This document shows, one piece after another, positions 48,193 through 56,640 of a DNA stretch of 64,000 nucleotides. The stretch is taken from NCBI RefSeq assembly GCF_947495845.1, contig NZ_CANMAO010000003.1:186001-250000 (forward strand), written 5' to 3'. The position numbers and the translations under genes are program-made. Source of the stretch: an uncultured Endozoicomonas sp. (lineage in GTDB: Bacteria; Pseudomonadota; Gammaproteobacteria; Pseudomonadales; Endozoicomonadaceae). Under the pieces are notes generated by a model that saw only the letters and a program-made list of their open reading frames with translations, was not told where the DNA came from and ran no database searches. How positions within the stretch are numbered: position 1 is the first letter of the stretch; every line of letters starts with the position of its first letter.

Positions 48193-49167
48193 ATGAATGT
48201 ATCTGTCTTATCTGGGGTCTATAATTATTCATCCAATGTCGCTTATAAAACACATACAAACGACGATGAAGAGCCTAAAGACCCCAGCAAATATAATGAG
48301 CCGGCACCGCTGGCCGCTTGTCGTGCCGGTGACATCACCCGCCTTCAAACTGAGCTTGAAAAAGATCGGCATATTGTCTATGACTATTATGCCTCGAAGT
48401 CAGGTTCAACCATCGACTTACTTTCCATGGCTGCCAGTATAAAAAACGTAGAGATTCTGGAATTCCTCCTCAGACATGGCGCCCTTGCAGACCATGCGAC
48501 CCCCGCCGGAGCAACACCTCTTATGTATGCTGCACAAAGTGGCTTTGACTTCGGTGTACAAAAACTTTTGGAGGAAAGCGCTTCAGTGACTCAATTGACT
48601 GCAGAGGGTAGAACACCGCTCTTTTACGCTGCTGAAGAAGGGAGCAGAGGGACAAACGAACTTCTTCTTAATCATAACGCCAATGTCAATTGGCAAGATA
48701 AAAATGGCGTATTCCCCCTCTATATAGCCGCAGGCAGGGGTCACTACCAATTAGTCGAGTTATTTCTGGAACATAAAGCTAAGGTGGGCTTAAGTTGTCC
48801 AGATGGAAGCACAGCCCTCCATGTTGCTGCATTTCAGAATCACCTCAACATTGTCAAACTACTGATCAAACATAATGCTAATGTCAATGAATGCACAAGG
48901 AAAGGAGCAACAGCACTATTATTTGCTACTCAAGAGGGACACAATCTGATTGTTGAAGAATTACTGAAATATGGAGCTAATCCCGAGAAAAAAGTTAAAA
49001 CATCCCTCTTCACTAAAACATCCCCCTTAAGCGCCTCCAAACACATTGCAAAAAATCCAGACATTACCAATATGCTCAAGAAGGCAATAAAGGACAGAAA
49101 AGCAGAAAGCCCCCATCCCGCTTCCCAATTGCTTAGCCGTGTCAAGTTTTCTTATCAACCTTTTTAG
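48193..49167 (+). CDS. Ankyrin repeat protein
   Basis: 324 residues without signal peptide. About seven ankyrin units (~75-285), clear in GATPLMYAAQSG, GRTPLFYAAEEGS, GVFPLYIAAGRGHYQLVELFLEHKA, GSTALHVAAFQNHLNIVKLLIKHNANVN and GATALLFATQEGH. No catalytic domain. The N-terminus is polar, the C-terminus basic. Ribosome site is weak. Its 3' end overlaps the 3' end of dusC by 26 bp. Protein-protein binding is expected; a role at the host interface is inference. Confidence 0.9.
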   Translation: MNVSVLSGVYNYSSNVAYKTHTNDDEEPKDPSKYNEPAPLAACRAGDITRLQTELEKDRHIVYDYYASKSGSTIDLLSMAASIKNVEILEFLLRHGALADHATPAGATPLMYAAQSGFDFGVQKLLEESASVTQLTAEGRTPLFYAAEEGSRGTNELLLNHNANVNWQDKNGVFPLYIAAGRGHYQLVELFLEHKAKVGLSCPDGSTALHVAAFQNHLNIVKLLIKHNANVNECTRKGATALLFATQEGHNLIVEELLKYGANPEKKVKTSLFTKTSPLSASKHIAKNPDITNMLKKAIKDRKAESPHPASQLLSRVKFSYQPF

Positions 49168-50107
49168 TCGTTTGCATACAGTTCTGGTTGACCACACTCA
49201 CCATCTCATCAGCATCGTTCATCGCACGAACACGCTCAAACAGATTCTGCGCCTCCGGGTAGGCCTTACGAAGATAGTTCAGCCACTGTTTCATTCTTGA
49301 AGGGTGGTAGAGCCACTTGTCATTTTCACGATCACGATCACCCAATTGCAAAATCAATTGCAGCACATCACTCCAGGGCATCGGACCAACGCATTCACGA
49401 ATCATGTTCGTGATGTTCGGGGTAGTCAAGGATGAACGCCCCACCATCAAATCGGAGCAGCCCGAAACCGTCATACAACGCTGGGCGTCTTCGTGATTCC
49501 ATATTTCACCATTGGCAATGACCGGGATGTTAAGTCGCTCACGAATTTTATTAATGTATTCCCAATGGGCTGGCGGGCGATAGCCTTCCGCTTTTGTTCG
49601 GGCATGAACCACCAGCTCCGAAGCGCCAGCTTCCTGAATAGCACAGGCGTTATCCATAAAGAGAGACTTATCTTCGTAGCCAAGACGGATTTTGGCAGTC
49701 ACAGGAAACTCGGCAGGCACGGCTTCACGAACGGATTTGACGATATCAAAGAGTAGACCTGGCTCACGCAATAAAATCGCACCGCCTTTGTTCTTATTCA
49801 CCCCTTTAGCCGGACATCCGAAATTTAAATCGATGCCTGGCGAACCCAACTTAACCGCTCTGGCCGCATTCAAAGCCAGATATTCCGGACTACTGCCCAA
49901 CAGTTGAAGGCGAACTAATGTACCATTTGATGTCCTACTGCCCTGCTTCAATTCCGGGCAAGTGCGATAAAACACCCTATTTGGCAATAAAGTATCAGTG
50001 ACTCGAACAAACTCGGTCACACACAAATCAAAGGTGTTGACGCTGGTCAGCAGGTCACGCATATCGTGATCCATCACACCTTCCATCGGCGCCAGTATCA
50101 ACCGCAT
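49142..50107 (-). CDS. dusC: tRNA-dihydrouridine(16) synthase DusC
   Basis: 321 residues, FMN TIM barrel. LAPMEGVMD at the N-terminus, LVRLQLLGSSPEYLALNAARAV, GIDLNFGCPAKGVNKNKGGA (catalytic Cys ~98), VHARTKAEGY, VIANGEIWN and the C-terminal RMKQWLNYLRKAYPEA match DusC more than DusA/B. E. coli DusC is 315 aa. Convergent with the ankyrin gene. Confidence 0.94.
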   Translation of the reverse strand: MRLILAPMEGVMDHDMRDLLTSVNTFDLCVTEFVRVTDTLLPNRVFYRTCPELKQGSRTSNGTLVRLQLLGSSPEYLALNAARAVKLGSPGIDLNFGCPAKGVNKNKGGAILLREPGLLFDIVKSVREAVPAEFPVTAKIRLGYEDKSLFMDNACAIQEAGASELVVHARTKAEGYRPPAHWEYINKIRERLNIPVIANGEIWNHEDAQRCMTVSGCSDLMVGRSSLTTPNITNMIRECVGPMPWSDVLQLILQLGDRDRENDKWLYHPSRMKQWLNYLRKAYPEAQNLFERVRAMNDADEMVSVVNQNCMQTTKKVDKKT

Positions 50108-50272
50108 GGTACATCTCTTTTCAGAATAAAGCGGGTGATTCTAAATCAGTGAGGCGTACCATGAAATAGCGAGTATTTCCTATCCTGAAATAAACCGGTA
50201 CAGCACGTAATCCTTCGATTTCAAGAAACGATAGGACAGCCCGGGCGTTACAGACCCGTCCGTAATGGCAAG

Positions 50273-51896
50273 TTACCCGATTGCAGAACGACATTTCACC
50301 TTATTAAGATCCCGCATCATGGACCAAAATAGGCCCACACACATAAAGAGCAATATCACCGTAAAAGGCAACCCCATAGAAACCGCTCCGGCTTGCAGAG
50401 AAGTCAACGCCTCTTCCCCGCCACCGTAGAGTAATACCGAAGCCGTGACACACTGCAGTACAGCCCACATCGCTCGTTGACTTGCGGGAGAGTCCACTTT
50501 CCCCCCCGGCAGTGATGTAATCCACCACCAGCGCTCCGGAATCGGCCGAGGTAATAAAAAAAACCAGAACCAGAGTAACGGCCAGCAAAGTGGTGACTCT
50601 TACAAAAGGGAGGTTTTCAAGCATCTGAAACAGGGCCAGAGAGACATCACCAATACCATTGGACAGCTGCCCAATGTAATTCTGAACCTGATCCAAAGCA
50701 GCTCCACCAAAAGCCGCCATCCAGATTGCTGATACCAGCGTAGGTACCAGAAGGACTCCAATCATGAACTCACGCACCGTTCTACCTTTTGAGATACGGG
50801 CAATGAACAACCCCACAAAAGGTGACCAGGACACCCACCAGGCCCAGTAAAACACTGTCCAGCCTTGATACCAGTTTGCGTCCTCTCGACCAACCCAGTT
50901 ACTCAATGAGATAAGGTTCTCTGCATAACTCCCTAAAACAGCGGAAAAATGGCCCAGAAAGTTGGTAAACGACGATGCGAAAACAACGAAAAGTAAAAGA
51001 AGCGCTGCTATCGCCATATTAATATTGCTGAGCGTTTTCACGCCTTTATCCAGACCCCTGACTACCGAAAGCAATGTGATCATGGCAATAACGACAATAA
51101 CAACCATTTGAGTCGTGATTGTGTTTTTAACCCCAAAGGCAAAGTCCAAACCCGCTGCAGCCTGTATTGCCCCTAATCCCAGTGACGTTGACAAACCGAA
51201 AATCGTCGCCAAAACCGCAACGATATCAATAGCATGACCAATAGGCCCCCAGACCTTTTCACCTAACAGCGGATAAAATGCAGAACGAATCGTCAGCGGA
51301 AGCCCTTTATTATAAGCAAAGAAGGCAAGTGCCAGACCAACAACCCCATAGACTGCCCATGGGTGAAGCCCCCAATGAAACAAAGTTGCTCCCATAGCAA
51401 TAGAGGCAGCTTCCGGCGTATAAGCCTCAACATTGAGAGGCGTACCATTCAAATTCGTATAATAGGCTACTGGTTCAGCAACACACCAAAAGACCAGACC
51501 AATACCCATCCCGGCAGCAAACAACATTGAGAACCAGGACAATGTACTGTGCTCTGTTTTTGCATCTTCCCCACCCAACCGGATTTTACCCACCGGCAGA
51601 ATGACCATTAACACACAGAACAGCACAAATACATTTGAGGCCGTCATGTACAGCCAGTAAAAAGTTTCAACACACCAGAGGTGAAGACCTGTCAGCGTAG
51701 TCTTTACTAACGAAGGGAACAAAAGCGTCAGGACTATAAACAATAAGGAGAACGTTGCAGTCAACCAGAAAACGGGGTTATGGAAGTCTAAACCAGCTAT
51801 TTGTATATTATTCTGCCCTATCCGATAGGTCGTATTGCACTCAATGTTTGACGCACATCCCCACACAACAAATCTCCCTTGCAAACTCTGAAGCAT
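50273..51896 (-). pseudogene. BCCT-family carrier gene broken by a one-base frameshift
   Basis: The first frame encodes a normal BCCT protein (GMGIG ~129; FYWAWWVSWSPFVGLFIARISKGRTVRE ~350) up to DYITAGG. A run of seven Gs (coding strand; CCCCCCC at 50501-50507) then shifts the frame, and the remainder of the 530-codon frame is nonsense. Removing one G restores GGKVDSPASQRAMWAVLQ, the family's normal continuation, and the correct last helix to 50273 (540 aa total). So it is either a recent pseudogene, a phase-variable gene or a sequencing error. AAGGA precedes the ATG. Probable Na+-coupled betaine-type carrier when intact. Confidence 0.88.
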
Positions 51897-51967
51897 AGGG
51901 GATCCTTGCCAATATTCTAGTTTTAGGGTCTTTACCCAACATCACTTGGTCACTATCCTCTACTGTT

Positions 51968-53248
51968 TTGACTCTTAAGCGAAGTAGCGTGACCAACAGC
52001 AAACACCCCAGCAAGCCTTGGTTTTCTCAAGCAGACCATAGAAATCCAGAGAAATCCGCCATCGTTATTGGCGGCGGTCTTGCCGGGTGCAGCACGGCTT
52101 ACTCACTGGCAAAGCGTGGCTGGCAAGTCACAATTCTGGAACAACACGAGGCGCTTGCCAGTGAGGCATCCGGTAACCCACAAGGTGTTTTGTACGCCAA
52201 GCTGTCTGCGGACAACACACCATTAAGCCAATTTATTTTCCATGGTTATCACTACTCCATTGACCTGCTTAAACAACTGAACATTCAAGACTGGCAACAA
52301 TGTGGCGTTGTGCAGCTCGCCGTAAATGATAAAACCAATCAGCGCTATCAAGCATTAGATGCTCAGCACCCGGATGATTTACTCCAATATATGAACGCAC
52401 AACAGCTGTCAGAGATTGCGGGTCTGGATATCCACCATTCCGGGCTGTTTTTCCCGAACGCAGGATGGGTACACCCACCGGCATTCTGTCGTGCTTTAGT
52501 GGATCACCCAACGATCAAAGCGGTCAAAAACAGCCTGGTCAATGAAATAAGCCCTGAGAATAACGAATGGGTCATAAAGTCTGACAGCGGTGAATTCCGA
52601 AGCAAAACCGTCATCATCGCTCAGGGAACGGCCAGTAATCGATTCAATCAACTTCACTACCTACCGCTGAAATCCATCAGAGGTCAAATCACCCGGGTAA
52701 AGGCAACGCCCCAGAGCCAAAAGCTCAGCACCTGTGTCTGCGGCGAAGGGTATATTGCACCAGCCATAAAAGGTGAGCATACCCTGGGAGCCACCTTTCA
52801 CTTTAACGATTCAAGTTTGGCTATTCGTGATCAGGATCATCAGGAAAACCTGAGCATGCAGCAGCAATGGTTTCCGACGTTTTATGACGCCATTGGTGGC
52901 GATCATGTTGAGATTACCGGTGGCAGAACCGGCTTTCGCTGCACGACGCCGGACTACCTGCCCATAGTCGGACCCGTGGTTCACCACCAGTTATTTTTAG
53001 ACACCTACGCACCACTTCGCAAAAACAGTAAACTGCCACTGACGGATAAACCTGATTATTTTGATGGTCTCTACGTCACCACAGGGCACGGCTCACGAGG
53101 AATGATCTCCTGCCCAATCTCAGGTGAAATACTGGCAGACATGATTACTGGCGACGAGTCGAATACCAACCCGCTGCCAGTCACACTAAAAGAGGCGCTA
53201 CACCCTTCCCGCTTTCTTATTCGAGACCTTATTAAGAATAAACAGTAA
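51968..53248 (+). CDS. FAD-dependent oxidoreductase, MnmC C-terminal domain only
   Basis: 426 residues from TTG 51968; GTG 51989 is an alternative and no ATG is near. It matches the oxidoreductase half of MnmC: PWFSQ near the start, FAD site AIVIGGGLAGCSTAYSLAKRGW (~31), ASGNPQGVLYAKLS (~67), GGRTGFRCTTPDYLP and TTGHGSRGM near the end. This domain turns cmnm5s2U34 of tRNA to nm5s2U. The methyltransferase half normally fused in front (~250 aa) is absent; upstream is the divergent BCCT gene. Gene symbol withheld because the fusion is incomplete. Confidence 0.85.
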   Translation: MTLKRSSVTNSKHPSKPWFSQADHRNPEKSAIVIGGGLAGCSTAYSLAKRGWQVTILEQHEALASEASGNPQGVLYAKLSADNTPLSQFIFHGYHYSIDLLKQLNIQDWQQCGVVQLAVNDKTNQRYQALDAQHPDDLLQYMNAQQLSEIAGLDIHHSGLFFPNAGWVHPPAFCRALVDHPTIKAVKNSLVNEISPENNEWVIKSDSGEFRSKTVIIAQGTASNRFNQLHYLPLKSIRGQITRVKATPQSQKLSTCVCGEGYIAPAIKGEHTLGATFHFNDSSLAIRDQDHQENLSMQQQWFPTFYDAIGGDHVEITGGRTGFRCTTPDYLPIVGPVVHHQLFLDTYAPLRKNSKLPLTDKPDYFDGLYVTTGHGSRGMISCPISGEILADMITGDESNTNPLPVTLKEALHPSRFLIRDLIKNKQ

Positions 53249-53253
53249 CGGCA

Positions 53254-53901
53254 TTAGGCGCCGAGACACACGCCGGTTCCTTTCAAGCCACAATACCCTT
53301 CCGGGTTTTTGGCAAGATACTGCTGATGGTAAGTTTCCGCATAGTAGAAAGGCGGTGCGTTTCGGATTTCAGTGGTGATGTCTGGAAACCCTTTTTGAGA
53401 CAGAGACTGCGCAAATTGTTCTCGGGTTTTCTCAGCCTGCTGAATCTGCTCATCCGTCGTCGTATAGATAGCTGAGCGATACTGCGTACCCACATCATTA
53501 CCTTGCTTCATGCCTTGAGTCGGATCATGGGATTCCCAGAACAGCGTTAAGAGCGCTTCCGTTGAGATGTCTGCCGGGGCATAAACCACCATCACCACCT
53601 CCGTATGCCCGGTCTGCCCTGAGCAAACCTCTTCATAAGTGGGGTTCGGGGTATAGCCACCGGCATAACCAACAGCGGTTGTATACACACCCGCCTGTTG
53701 CCAAAACAACCTTTCAGCGCCCCAAAAACAACCTAGCCCAATATAGATCGTTTGTAGATTCTCAGGGAATGGGGCTTTCAGTGAGTGATTATTGACAAAG
53801 TGCTGGCCAACGACTTCCATAGGCTCCGTTCGACCAGCCAGAGCTGATTCCTGCTCAGGAAGTTGTCGCTTCTTATTGCTCGAATTATTAAACATTGTCA
53901 T
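53254..53901 (-). CDS. msrA: Peptide methionine sulfoxide reductase MsrA
   Basis: 215 residues (E. coli MsrA 212). Catalytic [12 protein letters not shown] (Cys ~57), [27 protein letters not shown] (~76-102), and resolving-cysteine tail [13 protein letters not shown]. Reduces methionine-S-sulfoxide using thioredoxin. GGAGG 6 nt before the ATG. Ends 5 nt from the convergent MnmC(o) gene. Confidence 0.96.
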   Translation of the reverse strand: MTMFNNSSNKKRQLPEQESALAGRTEPMEVVGQHFVNNHSLKAPFPENLQTIYIGLGCFWGAERLFWQQAGVYTTAVGYAGGYTPNPTYEEVCSGQTGHTEVVMVVYAPADISTEALLTLFWESHDPTQGMKQGNDVGTQYRSAIYTTTDEQIQQAEKTREQFAQSLSQKGFPDITTEIRNAPPFYYAETYHQQYLAKNPEGYCGLKGTGVCLGA

Positions 53902-53980
53902 GTACTGCCCTCCATGGAGCGATCATAACAAATAGCATGATTCTATGTGATGCTGAATACTCAACTGAAGCATTATTGGA

Positions 53981-54050
53981 TCCGCTATCCGCAGTCCGTG
54001 ATCCGCAAAGCACGGGAGGCTCCAGCTTTTTCAGATAACGGACAACGGAC
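53981..54050. repeat. Heptanucleotide inverted-repeat element, family E copy 1
   Basis: Left arm is four 7-bp units (TCCGCTA TCCGCAG TCCGTGA TCCGCAA). After a spacer with GGCTCCAGCTTTTTC, the right arm carries the units in reverse complement (AACGGACAACGGAC). Copy 2 is at 55214-55304. Confidence 0.85.
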
Positions 54051-54144
54051 AACAATAATTGAAATGTGGAAGTTAATTTCAGGACACCCCTCTAACAAGA
54101 AGTCTGCTTTAAAACACTCAGGCTGTTCGGAACATTTGTGATTA

Positions 54145-54942
54145 TTACTCGCCCAATGTCAGTAGCGCAGGATCCAGTCGTTTATCAAACCAGTTGTATC
54201 GCCAATCAAGATGAGGGCCTGTCACACGACCCGTTGCACCCACTTCACCAATCAGCTGACCTCTTTTAATCTGACTCCCTTCATTAACAGTGACTTTACT
54301 CAGGTGAAGAAAGCTGGAAAAAATACCGTAACCATGGTCAATAATGATGGTGCCACCGGAATAATAGAGATCGGAATCCGCCAAACGAACAATGCCGTCT
54401 GCCGGCGCCTTGACGGGTGTACCGGTGGGTACTGCAATATCCAGCCCATAATGAGGACGCCCGGGCTTACCGTTATAAACCCGCTGACTTCCGTAAACCC
54501 CGCTTATTCGTCCCTTTACCGGCCAACCAAACCCATTAAACAGGTCTGACTGCTGAGTATCTTCCATTCTTGCATAGCGCACCGCTTCCGCTTCTTGTCG
54601 GATTCGATTGAGCACCCGCTCATCTGGGGAAACGTATTTTTTGGCAATCCCCGTTAAACTCTGAACATCGTATTCTCTTGCTTTTAAATTCAGTTCAACG
54701 GTGGCCTGCCCGCCGTTAATAAACTGCAAGGTATACGACTGTTTTAGCTCAGCATCTCTGCCAAAACCAATGATAAAACGGCCATCAGGTGCAACAGACA
54801 CCTCTTTATTGTCGTAAAAGACGCGGGCGCCCACGGGTGCTTTACCCACATAAAGGCCACCCGGGGTCAAACGGCTCTCCAACCCCTTGGCAACAGCCAA
54901 CCCAGACAGCAGAACTAATAACACACTACAAAAAAGACGCAT
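54145..54942 (-). CDS. M23 family metallopeptidase
   Basis: 265 residues from ATG 54942 with GGAGGAG upstream; the frame above it is non-conserved. Signal peptide (~1-19). An N-terminal beta domain of the Peptidase_M23_N type (~20-115), then a LytM domain with RPHYGLDIAVPTGTPVKAP (His and Asp zinc ligands ~166-170), FLHLSK and GPHLDWR. Periplasmic murein endopeptidase or an activator; all zinc ligands H-x3-D and H-x-H-like positions appear, with HLD instead of HLH. Confidence 0.88.
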   Translation of the reverse strand: MRLFCSVLLVLLSGLAVAKGLESRLTPGGLYVGKAPVGARVFYDNKEVSVAPDGRFIIGFGRDAELKQSYTLQFINGGQATVELNLKAREYDVQSLTGIAKKYVSPDERVLNRIRQEAEAVRYARMEDTQQSDLFNGFGWPVKGRISGVYGSQRVYNGKPGRPHYGLDIAVPTGTPVKAPADGIVRLADSDLYYSGGTIIIDHGYGIFSSFLHLSKVTVNEGSQIKRGQLIGEVGATGRVTGPHLDWRYNWFDKRLDPALLTLGE

Positions 54943-55052
54943 CACACTCCTCCCTGAACGATTCTTGCCCTGCATTTTGACTGCACTCCGATAGATGGCA
55001 TAGGATTATTGTATGTACTCCACAATATCAATAATAAAAACAGGATACCCCT

Positions 55053-55157
55053 ATGAATATGGACTACGCCATTCTCGCAGCTGCATTAATAACGCCCGTT
55101 CTCTTTGGTTTTGGCCTGCTTATTCCACTGGCGATGGATACTGAACCCAAACCCTAA
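55053..55157 (+). CDS. Candidate single-pass membrane micropeptide (34 aa)
   Basis: ATG at 55053 with AGGA 7 nt upstream; encodes a hydrophobic helix (residues ~6-27, AILAAALITPVLFGFGLLIP) and a charged C-terminus MDTEPKP. Hydrophobic core, spacing of the ribosome site and isolated position fit a real small membrane protein. No family recognised. Confidence 0.45.
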   Translation: MNMDYAILAAALITPVLFGFGLLIPLAMDTEPKP

Positions 55158-55213
55158 GGAATATGTCCCGAAATAAGATCCACATTTATTGAGACCTTGA
55201 AGCATCGTTGAGA

Positions 55214-55304
55214 TCGCTATCCGTAGTCCGTGATCCGTGGTCCGTGGTCCGCAAAAGCGTGAGTGGATCCAGCTTTTTCGGAAAACGGATAACGGATAAC
55301 GGAC
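55214..55304. repeat. Heptanucleotide inverted-repeat element, family E copy 2 (overlaps hemG 3' end)
   Basis: Left arm from 55220: TCCGTAG TCCGTGA TCCGTGG TCCGTGG TCCGCAA. Right arm: AACGGATAACGGATAACGGAC. The shared spacer is GATCCAGCTTTTTCGG. It supplies the last ~28 codons and the stop of hemG. Confidence 0.9.
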
Positions 55305-55888
55305 ACTCCTTCGCATTCGGCATTCAGTGGATTACTCTGACTGATGCCAATTCCCTGAAAATCACGATCAAGCTGCTCAGCAAACTGCTTCACCCGAGTC
55401 CAATCCGTAAATTCGATATTCTGGGTTGGATCGGTCGGCCCACCGGTTATTTTCATGATTAACCGAATCATTTGCTGATCAATCCAGTTATAGCGGGTAT
55501 ACAACAGTGCTCCGGCAAATACATCGACTCTGTCCGGTGTCCATGAAATCTGTTTCAAGAATTTTTGCAGATAACGGTTATTGTACGGATCGCGCCGCTC
55601 CGGCTTTCTGGCGGTCAGATTAACCGAGAAAAAATAACTGGGTTTCCTGGCTAGCTGCTGACTGTACTTCTCTATGAACTGGTAACATTCGCGGTGGTGC
55701 TTTCCATAACGTATGGAACTGCCAACAACGACACCATCAAAATCATCCAGACTGAAATGGTCTGTCAGGTCTGCCAGAGAGCGGAGCACAGTTTCATGCC
55801 CGGATTGATTCAGACAATAACTGATTCGTTCCATAATTTTTCGGGTCTGGCCTTCAGACCCAATGTACAACATGGCTAAGCGGGACAT
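55217..55888 (-). CDS. hemG: Menaquinone-dependent protoporphyrinogen oxidase HemG
   Basis: 223 residues from ATG 55888. Long-chain flavodoxin fold: LYIGSEGQTRKIMERI (FMN loop ~8), VVVGSSIRYGKHH (~56), SVNLTARKPERRDPYNNRYLQKF (~87) and IRLIMKITGGPTD match HemG. It oxidises protoporphyrinogen IX in haem synthesis and works without oxygen. E. coli HemG is 181 aa; the extra C-terminal ~28-35 residues (from SVIRYPFSEKAGS to RITDYG) are encoded by the heptanucleotide repeat. Confidence 0.93.
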   Translation of the reverse strand: MSRLAMLYIGSEGQTRKIMERISYCLNQSGHETVLRSLADLTDHFSLDDFDGVVVGSSIRYGKHHRECYQFIEKYSQQLARKPSYFFSVNLTARKPERRDPYNNRYLQKFLKQISWTPDRVDVFAGALLYTRYNWIDQQMIRLIMKITGGPTDPTQNIEFTDWTRVKQFAEQLDRDFQGIGISQSNPLNAECEGVSVIRYPFSEKAGSTHAFADHGPRITDYG

Positions 55889-55955
55889 AATGAATTCATT
55901 CGATCTGCACAGAAAATTTCTGAACAGATAATAATCAATTTGTACAACAGTGTTT

Positions 55956-55969
55956 TTAACATAGATCAA
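55956..55969 (-). promoter_or_regulatory. Possible Fnr site upstream of hemG
   Basis: On the minus strand TTGATCTATGTTAA: the first half of the Fnr consensus is perfect, the second matches in three of five. It lies ~70 bp before the hemG start, and its first nine bases equal those of the pflB site. Confidence 0.45.
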
Positions 55970-56106
55970 AAAAGGTGGGGAATAAAAGTCAGCTTGATGT
56001 GAAAAACGCGCACTCGATACGACAGGTTACGCTTTCTTGATTTGTTGTACAAAACGTCGATCCTCTTCTATTTTTCTAAAGACCCCACCGACACCGGAGA
56101 CAGTGT

Positions 56107-56589
56107 ATGTCCCACACCTTCGAAACGCTTCCAGAAAACGTGAAACAATACTCCGCTCAAGAGTTACAAAAGCTGCTATTCAGCGCTATTGATCTTGGCA
56201 TGCAAATCAAAGAGTCTCATTGGACGATGGCAGGGCGCGAGTTTCTGTCCGTCCATCGACTGTTCGACGAAGTCCATGAAGTGATCGAAGAGGCCACGGA
56301 TGATATTGCCGAACGCATCGCACAACTGGGTCACAAACCTGAAGGCACTCTAAAGAGTGTGGCCGAGAAAAGCACGATGCCCAGCTACCCAAAATCGTTT
56401 CAGTCAATTGATGAGCACATTGAAATCATTAGCCAACGACTGGCGTATTTTGCCGGGCAATCTCTGCAGGCATTGGCGAATGTTGAGGAAGGAGGCGACC
56501 CGATTTCTGCAGATCTGATCACAGCCAGAACCCGGGAAGTAGATAAACTGATCTGGCTGGTTGAGTCGCACCTTACACCTAAAAAGTAA
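56107..56589 (+). CDS. dps: Dps-family DNA-protecting ferritin-like protein
   Basis: 160 residues, four-helix bundle. Ferroxidase residues in KESHWTMAGREFLSVHRLFDEV (~37-58) and DDIAERIAQLGHKPEGT. Stores iron and shields DNA from peroxide as a dodecamer. Divergent from hemG; the intergenic region has two TTGTACAA palindromes (55940-55947, 56045-56052). Confidence 0.93.
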   Translation: MSHTFETLPENVKQYSAQELQKLLFSAIDLGMQIKESHWTMAGREFLSVHRLFDEVHEVIEEATDDIAERIAQLGHKPEGTLKSVAEKSTMPSYPKSFQSIDEHIEIISQRLAYFAGQSLQALANVEEGGDPISADLITARTREVDKLIWLVESHLTPKK

Positions 56590-56603
56590 CCAACCACAGA
56601 GAC

Positions 56604-56632
56604 AAAAAAGGCTCCACTTGGGAGCCTTTTTT
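56604..56632. terminator. Bidirectional rho-independent terminator
   Basis: AAAAAAGGCTCC / GGAGCCTTTTTT, 12-bp stem with a 5-nt loop, between dps and the convergent peptide-transporter operon; suits both directions. Confidence 0.92.
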
Positions 56633-56640
56633 GTAAGGGA

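Noticed and set aside
53947-54141. 64-codon frame between msrA and the M23 peptidase gene
   Set aside because: It is mostly the heptanucleotide repeat read as protein.
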